Part shown: positions 19,334 to 27,720 of the stretch, piece by piece
Position numbering within the stretch: position 1 is the stretch's first letter
Layout of the letters: each line of letters begins with the position of its first letter
Source of the DNA: an uncultured Saprospiraceae bacterium
GTDB taxonomy: Bacteria; Bacteroidota; Bacteroidia; Chitinophagales; Saprospiraceae
Reading direction: 5' to 3'
NCBI GenBank assembly: GCA_937942435.1
Contig: CALDEM010000007.1
Location: 47,509-111,508 of the forward strand
Length of the DNA stretch: 64,000 nucleotides
Notes under the pieces: model-generated
Told to the model about the DNA's origin: nothing
Database searches by the model: none
The model's input: only the letters and a program-made list of their open reading frames with translations
Position numbers and translations under genes: made by a program

Positions 19334-20098
19334 GTATAAACCAGCGTTACCAGATATAAGTGTTCTGTCAACTTTATAAGTGCAATGGAGATATCCTCTA
19401 CGATTAGAAAGTTGACAGGCGTTTAGTTCCGTTTTACCAAGTCTCTTGGACCAGTAAGGCGTTAGTGACGTATGTGCACTCCCTGTAACTGGATCTTCAT
19501 CTATACCTGACTGAGGAAAGAACCCTCTACTTACAAAGTCAAATGTATCTCTGCCTGGCGCAGTAACAAGAACACCTCGCATACCTACAGACTTGAGCAA
19601 TCCAAAATCTGGCATGAGCTCTTCTACTTGATCTTGAGAATCTACAATACACATAAAGTCATCTCTACCTTTGTACAATTCTGTAATCTCAACATCAAGC
19701 GCTTTCCTAAGAGCACTAGGAATCTCAGTCTGTTTTTCTAATTGATCAGTTGGAAAATCCAAGGTCAACATATCACCACTTCTCTTGACTGATATAGGGC
19801 CGGACTTACAAGTCAGATGGATCTCATCTCGTTGATGACTTAACTCATTGAATATCACAAATGCAGAAGCAAGTGTCGCATGTCCACAAAGTGCAACCTC
19901 AACTGCAGGTGTGAACCAACGTATGTGATAGAGATCATTCTTTTTTACAAAGAAAGCGGTCTCAGAAAGATTATTCTCCTCTGCTATCTTTTGCAAGATC
20001 TCATCAGGTAGCCAAGTCTCTAAAGGAACTACAGCTGCCGGATTGCCAGTAAAAGGTCCCTTGCTGAAAGCATCTACTTGATATATGTCTAACTCCAT
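19310..20098 (-). CDS. PhzF family isomerase/epimerase-like protein
   Basis: Member of the PhzF fold (diaminopimelate-epimerase-like). From the ATG at 20098 it has 262 residues and begins MELDIYQVDAFSKGPFTGNP, the family N-terminus. The catalytic glutamate E46 lies in NNLSETAFF, followed by IRWFTPAVEVALCGHATLA and, near the end, DEDPVTGSAHTSL. An upstream in-frame ATG at 20161 adds 21 residues that do not fit the fold. No phenazine genes are nearby, so the substrate is unknown; most homologues are uncharacterised. It may be co-transcribed with the lipoprotein gene upstream. Confidence 0.9.
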   Translation of the reverse strand: MELDIYQVDAFSKGPFTGNPAAVVPLETWLPDEILQKIAEENNLSETAFFVKKNDLYHIRWFTPAVEVALCGHATLASAFVIFNELSHQRDEIHLTCKSGPISVKRSGDMLTLDFPTDQLEKQTEIPSALRKALDVEITELYKGRDDFMCIVDSQDQVEELMPDFGLLKSVGMRGVLVTAPGRDTFDFVSRGFFPQSGIDEDPVTGSAHTSLTPYWSKRLGKTELNACQLSNRRGYLHCTYKVDRTLISGNAGLYLRGKIMI

Positions 20099-20173
20099 GG
20101 AGTAAAGATATACATGCTTTCCCTCTTTATCTATAGCATAGTCAAGAGAACACATCCCCATATCTCTATAACT

Positions 20174-20572
20174 TTAAAAGTCAGCGTCAGTATAGCGCAG
20201 CGTGAACTCCCCTTGTCCAATGTCTACAACTTGAAATTCTACTTGATCGCTACACCACTTTAATTTAGAATTTCTTCCTGATCCATTGGTAGCCCTAACG
20301 TACTCAGCAACTATAGAACAGTCATCGGCAGTAGTATTAGATGTAGGTGGGTCTGACTCGAAGTTAATTGTTGAGATAATCTTCTTTCGTTCATCAGGAG
20401 ATAGGACAATTGTGTTTTCAATGACACCATTTTTGTCTTTATCACTTTTATAAGATAAAGTGATATTGTCATCAGTATCGTTTTTCACGTAGACATCATA
20501 TTGGTGTGATTGGCTACACGACGCGAGCAATAGTAATACTAGGATTAAAAAGAGATAATTGTAACATTTCAT
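20174..20572 (-). CDS. Small lipoprotein of unknown function
   Basis: A lipoprotein signal with lipobox LASC places the lipidated cysteine near residue 19. The mature part of about 113 residues is beta-rich, with several aspartates and lysines, and has no motif I recognise. It follows creD by 20 bases on the same strand, so it may be the last or next-to-last gene of the creD operon. Confidence 0.65.
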   Translation of the reverse strand: MKCYNYLFLILVLLLLASCSQSHQYDVYVKNDTDDNITLSYKSDKDKNGVIENTIVLSPDERKKIISTINFESDPPTSNTTADDCSIVAEYVRATNGSGRNSKLKWCSDQVEFQVVDIGQGEFTLRYTDADF

Positions 20573-20592
20573 TTTATTATATATTTTTTTGA

Positions 20593-21945
20593 TTAACCAA
20601 TAGCTGGGGCTGAGACTTTATCACTCAAATAATACCAATCTATCTTTCTTGTAAAGTACATCGTAGCGGTCAGAATCAAAGCGAGTCCGATACTACCCAT
20701 CAAAAGTGCATAATCAGCCAACTGCAATGTCACAAATAAAAATCCATATAAGGCTGCAAGAATAAGAACCAACGTTAAACTTAGTTTTCGATTAGAAAAA
20801 ACGCTGAGCGAGTACAAGCCAATCATGAGTATAACGCTAACAGCTGAAACAAGATAAGCAAAGTCAAAATTAGAATGCTCAGTGATCGAAACCAAGAGGA
20901 TATAGAACAAACAAAGCGCCAGCCCAACCAAGATATATTGAAATGGGTGGATTCTTTTATTATTCATAACCTCTACTAAGAAGAAAACTAAGAATGTCAG
21001 CGTCAAGGTCAAGATTGCATATTTAGCCGTACGCATAGACTTCTGATAGTCGTCGATAGGCAACAGTAGATCTACTCCAAAACTTGCGTTGGCTAGCTCA
21101 TGGGTTACTTCATTATTAGACCATGAGTTTGGAAAGTTTCGGTTAAGTTCTAATGTCTTCCATTCTGCGGTAAATCCTTGATCTGTAATCTCGCGATTAT
21201 CTGGCAAGATATGTCCGTTAAAACTTGGGGTGGGCCAAGGTGAAGTGAGCTTCACTTTGGTTACTCCGCCAATGGGAACAAACGAAAGATTGCCACTACC
21301 ATTAAGATTGATATCCATCGAGAATGGAATCTCTATATCTCTATCATCTTCTGATAGAGGTGTAGAGATGGTAATGCCAGAACTTATAACACTACTGATC
21401 TTGCTGCCTGGTTCAACATCAAGACTGGCATTGTTCCACAGTAGACTCAGTTGGTTCTTTATACCTCTAAGATCTGATATACCAATGGTTACAAAAGCTT
21501 CATCCCATTTTAACTCATGCACATCGGTCAGTTTTTTAATTTCTTTAATTGCAAAAGATCCTGATAGTTTGAGATCAGTGTTGTACACGACGATATCATA
21601 GATGCTTCTTTTGAGTTGCTTTGGAGTAACCGATCCATCTAGGTCCAACTCTTCAGGCAGCATATGAAATAGGTGAGAAGTCTCCATCACCTTCTCATCA
21701 ACGACATAATTCTTGGTATATGGTATAGTCAATATAGGACCATTGACATGCTGGGACTGTGCCCACTTGTCACTTACTTCAAGAATCGCAGAGCGACTCA
21801 TCGTCTCTCTTTCTTGGATGATGCTTTGTATCATCGCTGCTGGGATGAGTAACAAGAGTGTGATGATGCCGATGATCACCATTTTAAACATCGGAGAGGT
21901 TTTTAGTTTTTGTCGAGCTGATGTGAGACGTGATTTTTCAGTCAT
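20593..21945 (-). CDS. creD: Inner membrane protein CreD family
   Basis: Integral membrane protein of the CreD family, linked in other bacteria to envelope stress. An N-terminal membrane segment lies near residues 20-40, and a large periplasmic region follows with QERETMSRSAILEVSDKWAQSQ and GPILTIPY. A C-terminal bundle of about five membrane helices ends the protein. I choose the ATG at 21945 (MTEKSRLTSARQ) because the alternative ATG at 21978 lies inside a palindromic operator-like site. The protein is then 450 residues. It follows a winged-helix regulator and a membrane protein on the same strand. Confidence 0.9.
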   Translation of the reverse strand: MTEKSRLTSARQKLKTSPMFKMVIIGIITLLLLIPAAMIQSIIQERETMSRSAILEVSDKWAQSQHVNGPILTIPYTKNYVVDEKVMETSHLFHMLPEELDLDGSVTPKQLKRSIYDIVVYNTDLKLSGSFAIKEIKKLTDVHELKWDEAFVTIGISDLRGIKNQLSLLWNNASLDVEPGSKISSVISSGITISTPLSEDDRDIEIPFSMDINLNGSGNLSFVPIGGVTKVKLTSPWPTPSFNGHILPDNREITDQGFTAEWKTLELNRNFPNSWSNNEVTHELANASFGVDLLLPIDDYQKSMRTAKYAILTLTLTFLVFFLVEVMNNKRIHPFQYILVGLALCLFYILLVSITEHSNFDFAYLVSAVSVILMIGLYSLSVFSNRKLSLTLVLILAALYGFLFVTLQLADYALLMGSIGLALILTATMYFTRKIDWYYLSDKVSAPAIG

Positions 21946-21960
21946 AGTTATGTTATTAAG

Positions 21961-21985
21961 ATTCACTTTGAATTTCAAAGTGAAT
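21961..21985. promoter_or_regulatory. Perfect 12-1-12 palindrome before creD, putative operator
   Basis: The arms ATTCACTTTGAA and TTCAAAGTGAAT are exact inverted copies around one central base. The site lies between the regulator stop codon (21997) and the creD start (21945). A related copy lies over the promoter of the same operon at 22917-22937. I infer that the winged-helix regulator encoded next door binds here. Confidence 0.65.
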
Positions 21986-21996
21986 GGTCAAAAAAA

Positions 21997-22290
21997 TTAG
22001 GTCTTTAATAAGTTTTCAATTGCAGCGACGTGCTTTTTAAAGGCCAGTCTGCCAAGTTTTGTGATGCTATAAGTAGTATTAGGCTTTCGATCAATGAATG
22101 ATTTTTCAAAAGTGATGTACTCTTTTTTCTCAAGTGCTTTGATATGGCTTGCTAGGTTTCCGTCTGTGACATCTAACAGCCTCTTCAGTTCCTTGAAGTT
22201 TATAGAATCATTTACCAAGAGTGCAGACATAATGCCTAGACGCACACGATTCTCAAAGGCCTTATTTAAATCTTTGAGAATGTGTTTCAT
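21997..22290 (-). CDS. Winged-helix transcriptional regulator of the creD operon
   Basis: A 97-residue protein consisting only of a winged helix-turn-helix domain. It reads FENRVRLGIMSALLVNDSINFKELKRLLDVTDGNLASHIKALEKKEYI, the ArsR/MarR-like arrangement with the recognition helix near LDVTDGNLASHI and a wing with RKPNTTYSIT. No metal-binding cysteines are seen. It overlaps the upstream membrane protein gene by 4 bases (ATGA) and precedes creD. Two palindromes in this operon are probable binding sites, so autoregulation is likely. Confidence 0.88.
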   Translation of the reverse strand: MKHILKDLNKAFENRVRLGIMSALLVNDSINFKELKRLLDVTDGNLASHIKALEKKEYITFEKSFIDRKPNTTYSITKLGRLAFKKHVAAIENLLKT

Positions 22291-22907
22291 TGACGATCAT
22301 TAAGGTGCATGAATATGCCATAGATGATGTGCATCACACCAAATCCTATCGCCCAGAATATCAATCCGTATCCAATAAACCAAGTTGCCAGTAATCCCAA
22401 TGCAATCTGTATCAAGCCTAAAGTGCGCATGGCATCGACGGCATATTTGCTCGCGTTGACAAGAGCAAGTCCATAAAATATCAAAGTCATGGGTGCCACT
22501 AATGTAACTCCTCTTTTGAGCAGCAAGATCAAACAAAGGACACCACCGGTGACAAGTGGTATAGCAAGATTGATCAACATCAACTTCGCTTGCTTATCAA
22601 ACATACTTTGGTTCATCTTTCTTGCTTTGCGTGTCGTAAGAAAGATGCCACATCCTATACTTAAAATAATCGTAGTGATCCCAATAGCAAGCAACTGGGA
22701 CAATGTACTTCGAGAAAGTATAGCATCGCGATACTCCATAGAGTATAGCCCTCCACTATAAATAGTGCCATAAGCGAGATAAGCTGCAACAAGAGCAAAT
22801 GTCCCGGCTAGTACGCCAGAGAGACCACTCAATGAGATAAACTTAGAAGATCTATCCATCATGTCTTTGATGGCCTCGATGTCTTGGATATACTTTTGCT
22901 TCTCCAT
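22287..22907 (-). CDS. Multi-pass membrane protein of unknown function in the creD operon
   Basis: This 206-residue protein has about six hydrophobic segments, at roughly 27-47, 68-92, 108-127, 133-150, 160-178 and 180-200. A short cytoplasmic N-terminus reads KYIQDIEAIKDMMDRSSKF. It is the first gene of the operon and overlaps the regulator start by 4 bases. It may sense a membrane signal for the regulator or work with CreD, but nothing in the sequence proves either. Confidence 0.75.
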   Translation of the reverse strand: MEKQKYIQDIEAIKDMMDRSSKFISLSGLSGVLAGTFALVAAYLAYGTIYSGGLYSMEYRDAILSRSTLSQLLAIGITTIILSIGCGIFLTTRKARKMNQSMFDKQAKLMLINLAIPLVTGGVLCLILLLKRGVTLVAPMTLIFYGLALVNASKYAVDAMRTLGLIQIALGLLATWFIGYGLIFWAIGFGVMHIIYGIFMHLNDRQ

Positions 22908-22916
22908 ATATCAGAG

Positions 22917-22937
22917 TACTTTGTGTTTCAAAGCTAA
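22917..22937. promoter_or_regulatory. Second copy of the creD-operon palindrome, over the promoter
   Basis: This 21-base site matches the perfect palindrome at 21961-21985 at about 16 of 21 positions, including the CTTTG and TTTCAAAG cores with identical spacing. It begins 10 bases before the first ATG of the operon and overlaps the -7 element TAGCTTTG. That arrangement fits a repressor operator. Confidence 0.55.
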
Positions 22938-22959
22938 CTTAAAAAAGCACCATATCCAA
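22929..22959 (-). promoter_or_regulatory. Bacteroidota-type promoter of the creD operon
   Basis: On the minus strand a TAGCTTTG element (22929-22936) fits the TAnnTTTG -7 consensus of Bacteroidota. A TTG lies 20 bases upstream (22957-22959). It is 22 bases before the ATG of the first gene and is overlapped by the operator-like palindrome. Confidence 0.55.
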
Positions 22960-22980
22960 CTTCTTGTGCGTATTAACTTT

Positions 22981-23964
22981 TTATTGGATAGTTGAGATCT
23001 TCAGACCGTTGATTCTGAAGTTGTTGACAACTTGGTCATCTTCAAGAGCAGATAACGCGACATAGTCGAGCTGATTCTGACGATCAAGATGAAAGATAAA
23101 CTCTTGATTAACAAAGATGAGTTCTAAGCCATCTCGCTGACGGATCGTGATATTATCGATAGCCCGTCCATTGGCCCTATCGGTATCCTGTCTGTAATGA
23201 AGGATATTGTTGAATCCATCATCCTTTACTCCGATATAATATCCAAAATCAGGTATAATCTGGATATAGTAATTAGCTCCAACTTCTCCCCATTCGAGTG
23301 TTGTCCAGATACCTCTTTGATCGATGAAGTCAAATTCTACTTCTACTTCATAGTCATCAGTAATACCTGATAATCGTTCGTTAAGTCGACTGACATTTGG
23401 CGTAAGCTGAGAGACCTCTTCTCGCTCTAATGGTATGTCAAAATCAAAAGTTAAGTCACCCCAATCAGGAGTCGGCATACTTTCGTCAAATAGCTCATCG
23501 ATATAATAGTCCTTTCTAAATCCGAAATAAGGGACTGGCTTTCTAGCATCAAACTCAACAAATGGATCTCCTTTTAAGACACTCTTCCAAGAGCCATCGC
23601 TGAACTTATCATTGCGATGTCGTCGATTAAGGGCACAATGGCCGAGCTCGTGAAATAAAAGATAGGATCTAAAAAGCTCACTAAAACTAAACCAATCAAG
23701 CTTATCTATCTCGATCCTATACTGACCGAGGAAGCACCTACCATTGGCATTGGTGAGCGGAAACTCAGAAAATTTAATACTTAGTCCAGTCTCTCGAAAA
23801 TCAAATGTCTGCCCCCTTTTCTCTGCCTCAATAATAAACTCTTGCACATATGGTTCGAACTCTGGATCTACATCATAGATTGCTGGCATCTCGGCAACTC
23901 TACCATCATCAGAGCAAGCCACTATGACCAGAAAAGATAAAACTACAAGCCAATTAATCTTCAT
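22981..23964 (-). CDS. Lipoprotein with HExxH metallopeptidase-like motif
   Basis: The lipoprotein signal ends at IVACSDDG, with C17 as the lipidated residue. An HELGH motif at residues 105-109 (SYLLFHELGHCALNRRHR) fits zinc metallopeptidases of the gluzincin/metzincin type. The third ligand is not obvious. The C-terminal half (about 185-327) is beta-rich and includes a lectin- or LamG-like segment (WTTLEWGEVGANYYIQIIPDFG), which is a guess. It is likely attached to the outer or inner membrane. It is monocistronic and divergent from the GH13 gene. Confidence 0.7.
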   Translation of the reverse strand: MKINWLVVLSFLVIVACSDDGRVAEMPAIYDVDPEFEPYVQEFIIEAEKRGQTFDFRETGLSIKFSEFPLTNANGRCFLGQYRIEIDKLDWFSFSELFRSYLLFHELGHCALNRRHRNDKFSDGSWKSVLKGDPFVEFDARKPVPYFGFRKDYYIDELFDESMPTPDWGDLTFDFDIPLEREEVSQLTPNVSRLNERLSGITDDYEVEVEFDFIDQRGIWTTLEWGEVGANYYIQIIPDFGYYIGVKDDGFNNILHYRQDTDRANGRAIDNITIRQRDGLELIFVNQEFIFHLDRQNQLDYVALSALEDDQVVNNFRINGLKISTIQ

Positions 23965-24003
23965 ACACTAAACTTAACGGTTTTACTCATGTAAATAATG
24001 TTA

Positions 24004-24045
24004 CAATAAAGACAACAGAATAGTTTTGTCTCAATAAAGATAACA
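24004..24045. promoter_or_regulatory. Direct and inverted repeats before the GH13 gene
   Basis: A 14-base direct repeat (CAATAAAGACAACA at 24004-24017 and, with one change, 24032-24045) has a 28-base period. Between them AGACAA and TTGTCT form an inverted repeat around TAGTTTTG (24021-24028), which matches a Bacteroidota -7 element. This looks like a regulated promoter for the glycosidase gene. The regulator is unknown. Confidence 0.4.
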
Positions 24046-24142
24046 CCAAAGTTTGTCGTTTAGCGAGGCCATAAGTAGGATGGATATTATTTGAAGAAAC
24101 AAACAATCATTATCCTTGCATAAGACCGAGTCAAGCAAGAGA

Positions 24143-25810
24143 ATGGCAGAAAGTAAAGAGTCAGTGTGGTGGAAGGAGCAGATCATATATCAGATCTACC
24201 CAAGGAGTTTTAACGACGCCAACGGCGATGGCATAGGAGACCTTAGAGGCATTATCGAAAAACTCGATTATCTTAAAGAGTTAGGTGTTGACATCATCTG
24301 GATATGTCCTATTTATCAATCACCTAATGACGACAACGGTTATGACATAAGTGATTATCGAGCCATCCATCCGGATTTTGGTTCATTGGCAGATTTGGAA
24401 CATCTGATATCCGGACTACATGATCGAGGGATGAAGCTAATAATGGATCTCGTTGTTAATCATACTTCTGATGAACATGAGTTTTTTAAAGCTTCGCAAT
24501 CTTCTATTGATAATCCGCAGCGAGATTATTATATCTGGAAAGAGCCGGCATCAGATGGAGGGCCTCCTAATAACTGGATGTCATTTTTTGGGGGAAGCGC
24601 TTGGGCATATGACAAATCCTCTAACGAGTACTATCTGCACCTATTCACTAAAAAGCAGCCTGATTTAAACTGGGAAAACCCCAAAGTTAGAAATGAGATC
24701 TACGACATCATCAACTTCTGGTTAGAAAAAGGTATCGATGGATTTAGAATGGATGTCATACCATTGATATCAAAACGAACGGACTATCCGGATGCGCATG
24801 AAGACTCCTTTCCTAAAGTAATCGAAAAGGTATATTCTAATGGACCAAAAGTACATGACTATATAAAAGAGATGGTGTCTAAGTCCATAGCACACTATGA
24901 TGTTTTAACTGTTGGAGAAGGACCAGGGATCAGCAAAGAAGTTGCACTCAAGTATGTTGGAAAAGATAGAGGAGAACTTAATCTAATCTTCCATCTTGAT
25001 CACATGTATCTGGGTCAAGGCAAAGATGGTAAGTATACACCTGTTCCTTATACCCTCACGGATGTCAAGCGAATATTTAACGAGTGGGATGAAGCCATAG
25101 GCACTGATGGTTGGATCAGCATCTTTATGGACAATCATGATTTCCCACGGATGATCTCTCGTTTTGGCAATGATGATGAATATCGTGTGGAATGTGCCAA
25201 ATTATTCAGCATGCTCATATTGACATTGAGAGGTACAACCTGCATCTATCAAGGTAGTGAAATTGGAATGACCAATGTCGCATATGAATCAATGGACGAC
25301 TATCGAGATGTTGAAACGCTTAACTTTTATAAAGAGCAAAAAAACCTCGACATAAGCGATCAAGATTTTCTAATGATGGCACGCGAACACAGTCGAGATA
25401 ATGCTCGGACTCCAATGCAATGGACCAGCGGAAAAAACGCGGGATTTAGCGAAAGTGACAAGTGCTGGTTAGATGTTAACCCTAATCATAATGTCATCAA
25501 TGTCGAAGCTTGCAAAAAAGATCCTAACTCTATCCTCTCTTTTTATAAACAGATGATAAAGCTTAGAAAAAACAATAACACTTTTGTCTACGGACAATAT
25601 GAAGAGCTGAGCAAAGGTCACGACAAGTTATTCATCTATAAAAGATGGGACAATAAACAGACCTATATCGTCTGTCTCAATCTTAGCCAAGACGTTATCG
25701 ACATATCCGACTATATCACATCTAACGTTACTTGCATGATCTCTAATTATAAAGACGATAATACATCACAACTTAAAGCTTGGCAAGCCAAATTATTTAG
25801 GACTATTTAA
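24143..25810 (+). CDS. GH13 alpha-glucosidase (oligo-1,6-glucosidase type)
   Basis: Cytoplasmic glycoside hydrolase that releases glucose from isomaltose, short alpha-glucans or related sugars. From the ATG at 24143 it has 555 residues and no signal peptide. The TIM barrel carries VWWKEQIIYQIYPRSF, DLVVNHTSDEH and GFRMDVIP with nucleophile D204. VGEGPG holds the acid/base E259 and MDNHD the stabiliser D333. A C-terminal beta domain follows from about 480. An in-frame TTG at 24116 is rejected as a start. The adjacent symporter remnant suggests that the sugar once entered through a sodium-coupled transporter. Confidence 0.92.
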   Translation: MAESKESVWWKEQIIYQIYPRSFNDANGDGIGDLRGIIEKLDYLKELGVDIIWICPIYQSPNDDNGYDISDYRAIHPDFGSLADLEHLISGLHDRGMKLIMDLVVNHTSDEHEFFKASQSSIDNPQRDYYIWKEPASDGGPPNNWMSFFGGSAWAYDKSSNEYYLHLFTKKQPDLNWENPKVRNEIYDIINFWLEKGIDGFRMDVIPLISKRTDYPDAHEDSFPKVIEKVYSNGPKVHDYIKEMVSKSIAHYDVLTVGEGPGISKEVALKYVGKDRGELNLIFHLDHMYLGQGKDGKYTPVPYTLTDVKRIFNEWDEAIGTDGWISIFMDNHDFPRMISRFGNDDEYRVECAKLFSMLILTLRGTTCIYQGSEIGMTNVAYESMDDYRDVETLNFYKEQKNLDISDQDFLMMAREHSRDNARTPMQWTSGKNAGFSESDKCWLDVNPNHNVINVEACKKDPNSILSFYKQMIKLRKNNNTFVYGQYEELSKGHDKLFIYKRWDNKQTYIVCLNLSQDVIDISDYITSNVTCMISNYKDDNTSQLKAWQAKLFRTI

Positions 25811-25819
25811 ATTTTAACT

Positions 25820-26131
25820 ATGGTAGAACTCAACTTAACCACACTTGATCTAAGTATTATTATAGGTTACTTAATATTTGTGGTCTTGTTAGGCTTCTAC
25901 TTTAGCACTAAGCATAAAATGCTGAGTACTACTTTCTTGCTAGAATGCCTAATGATAGGGTCAAAGATTGAACTGCAAAATAAGAAGCATAATTAGCGCA
26001 GCTCATATGGACAGATGACACATTTAAAAAAAGAGACAATCGAATTAGCTGACTTGCCTTGGTATAAGAATTATAGATATCAGGGGTTAATGTTAGTGAT
26101 CATTGTTATTATCATACTGATTGCATATTAG
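25820..26131 (+). pseudogene. Remnant of a sodium/solute symporter (SSS family) gene with a large internal deletion
   Basis: An ATG at 25820 opens 58 codons (stop 25994-25996) that match the start of SSS transporters: LTTLDLSIIIGYLIFVVLLG then FSTKHK. The intact symporter at 44190-45761 has TIDISIIIIYFFIVLGIGLW at the same place. A second frame, 26015-26131, carries the C-terminal end of such a protein: ELADLPWYKNYRYQG plus a final hydrophobic helix, against GTEGLPWYKNYLYH in the intact copy. The 450 or so residues between are missing. It follows the GH13 stop by 9 bases, so it was probably the transporter gene of this operon. Confidence 0.75.
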
Positions 26132-26168
26132 AACAAAAAACAGAAGTCTATTTTTAAATCAGAAATCA

Positions 26169-27623
26169 ATGAATCTAAAAAATCAACGACTACTCACTGG
26201 CCAGTCATTTATCAATGGACAATTCATTAATGCTAATAAGCAGAAGACTTTTTCGGTTACTAATCCATACGATGGAAAGCATATAATAGATGTAGCAGAT
26301 TGTAGCGCAAGTGAGACCCAATCTGCTATCACCAAAGCTAATGAAGCATTTGTATCGTGGCGTCAATTGACCGGAACTGAAAGAAGCACAATACTTAGAA
26401 GATGGTTTGAATTGCAAATGGAAAACATTGATGACCTGGCGATGATCCTCACTGTTGAACAAGGCAAACCTCTTGCAGAAGCAAAAGGTGAAATTAGATA
26501 TGGAGCTTCATTTGTAGAATGGTTTGCTGAAGAGGCAAAACGCGCCTATGGTGACACCATACCTGGTCATCAACGAGACAAACGAATTGTAGTAATCAAA
26601 CAACCTATTGGTGTAGTAGCGGCCATCACTCCCTGGAATTTTCCAAGTGCGATGATAACCCGAAAAGTAGCGCCTGCACTTGCTGCTGGTTGTACTGTCG
26701 TTATAAAACCATCTGAATTAACACCCTTATCTGCTAATGCGCTTGCCGTGTTAGCACAAGATGCCGGCTTCCCATCTGGCGTTCTCAATATAGTAAATAC
26801 AAGTACTCCTGAAAAAGTTGGAAAAGAGTTAACTGCCAATCCTACAGTGCGCAAACTTTCATTTACTGGATCTACCGAAGTTGGAAAGATCTTACTAAGA
26901 CAGTGTTCAGATACTGTCAAAAAAGTCTCTTTAGAATTAGGGGGCAATGCTCCCTTCATTGTATTTGATGATGCCGATATAAACGAGGCAGTAGAAGGAG
27001 CAATCGCCGCCAAATACAGAAATGCAGGACAAACGTGTGTTTGTGCTAATCGCATGTTTGTCCAAGATGGTATTTATGAAGAATTCACACAAAGGTTTAC
27101 GAAAGCAGTTCAACAACTCATTATTGGATCTGGATTAGAAAAAGGTGTAGTTATAGGGCCACTGATTGAAGAGAAAGCTGTTCAGTCAATAGAGTTTGTT
27201 GTTGCAGATGCTATAGACAAGGGAGCTAACTTATTAACTGGTGGAAATAGAAAAGATAAGGATTCTCTTTTCTTTCAACCCACAGTTTTGACAGATGTCA
27301 CCCCTGACATGAAAGTTTTTATTCAGGAAATATTCGGTCCGGTTGCACCTATTTTCAAATTTGAAACCGATGAAGTGGTAATAGCTTTGGCCAATGATAC
27401 ACCGTATGGTTTAGCGGCTTATTTCTACGGACGTGATTATGCTCGCATCTGGCGCGTCGCTGAAGCTTTGGAATATGGAATGGTGGGTATCAACACTGGT
27501 ATGCTCTCTACTCCTGTTGCACCTTTTGGTGGTATAAAGGAAAGTGGATTTGGAAGAGAAGGTTCTAAATATGGAATGGATGATTATCTGGATATGAAGT
27601 ATCTGTGTTGGGGCGGGATATGA
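26169..27623 (+). CDS. gabD: NAD(P)-dependent succinate-semialdehyde dehydrogenase
   Basis: Oxidises succinate semialdehyde, or a related aldehyde, to succinate. From the ATG at 26169 it has 484 residues. An upstream TTG at 26121 would overlap the symporter remnant and is rejected. Key residues are E256 in VSLELGGNAPF and C290 in GQTCVCANR. The C-terminus GIKESGFGREGSKYGMDDYLDMKYLC is typical of the SSADH subgroup. The TPWNFP and FTGST cofactor motifs are present. No GABA transaminase gene is nearby, so the physiological substrate is an inference. Confidence 0.9.
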   Translation: MNLKNQRLLTGQSFINGQFINANKQKTFSVTNPYDGKHIIDVADCSASETQSAITKANEAFVSWRQLTGTERSTILRRWFELQMENIDDLAMILTVEQGKPLAEAKGEIRYGASFVEWFAEEAKRAYGDTIPGHQRDKRIVVIKQPIGVVAAITPWNFPSAMITRKVAPALAAGCTVVIKPSELTPLSANALAVLAQDAGFPSGVLNIVNTSTPEKVGKELTANPTVRKLSFTGSTEVGKILLRQCSDTVKKVSLELGGNAPFIVFDDADINEAVEGAIAAKYRNAGQTCVCANRMFVQDGIYEEFTQRFTKAVQQLIIGSGLEKGVVIGPLIEEKAVQSIEFVVADAIDKGANLLTGGNRKDKDSLFFQPTVLTDVTPDMKVFIQEIFGPVAPIFKFETDEVVIALANDTPYGLAAYFYGRDYARIWRVAEALEYGMVGINTGMLSTPVAPFGGIKESGFGREGSKYGMDDYLDMKYLCWGGI

Positions 27624-27660
27624 TCTTCTACTAAAGAGCTCATTTAAAATTTATTATAAA

Positions 27661-27697
27661 AAAAGCCCCTACTCTCTTTAAAGAGTAAGGGCTTTAT
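27661..27697. terminator. Bidirectional terminator between gabD and ilvC
   Basis: An inverted repeat built on AAGCCC and GGGCTT with CTACTCT/AGAGTA continuing the stem (27662-27694) closes a small loop. It is A-rich upstream and T-rich downstream on both strands. It sits between convergent genes and can end both transcripts. Confidence 0.8.
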
Positions 27698-27720
27698 ACA
27701 TTTATATTCTAAGAAATATT

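Noticed and set aside
21946..21978. Upstream ATG extending creD by 11 residues
   Set aside because: It lies inside the operator-like palindrome, and the ATG at 21945 gives a normal CreD start.
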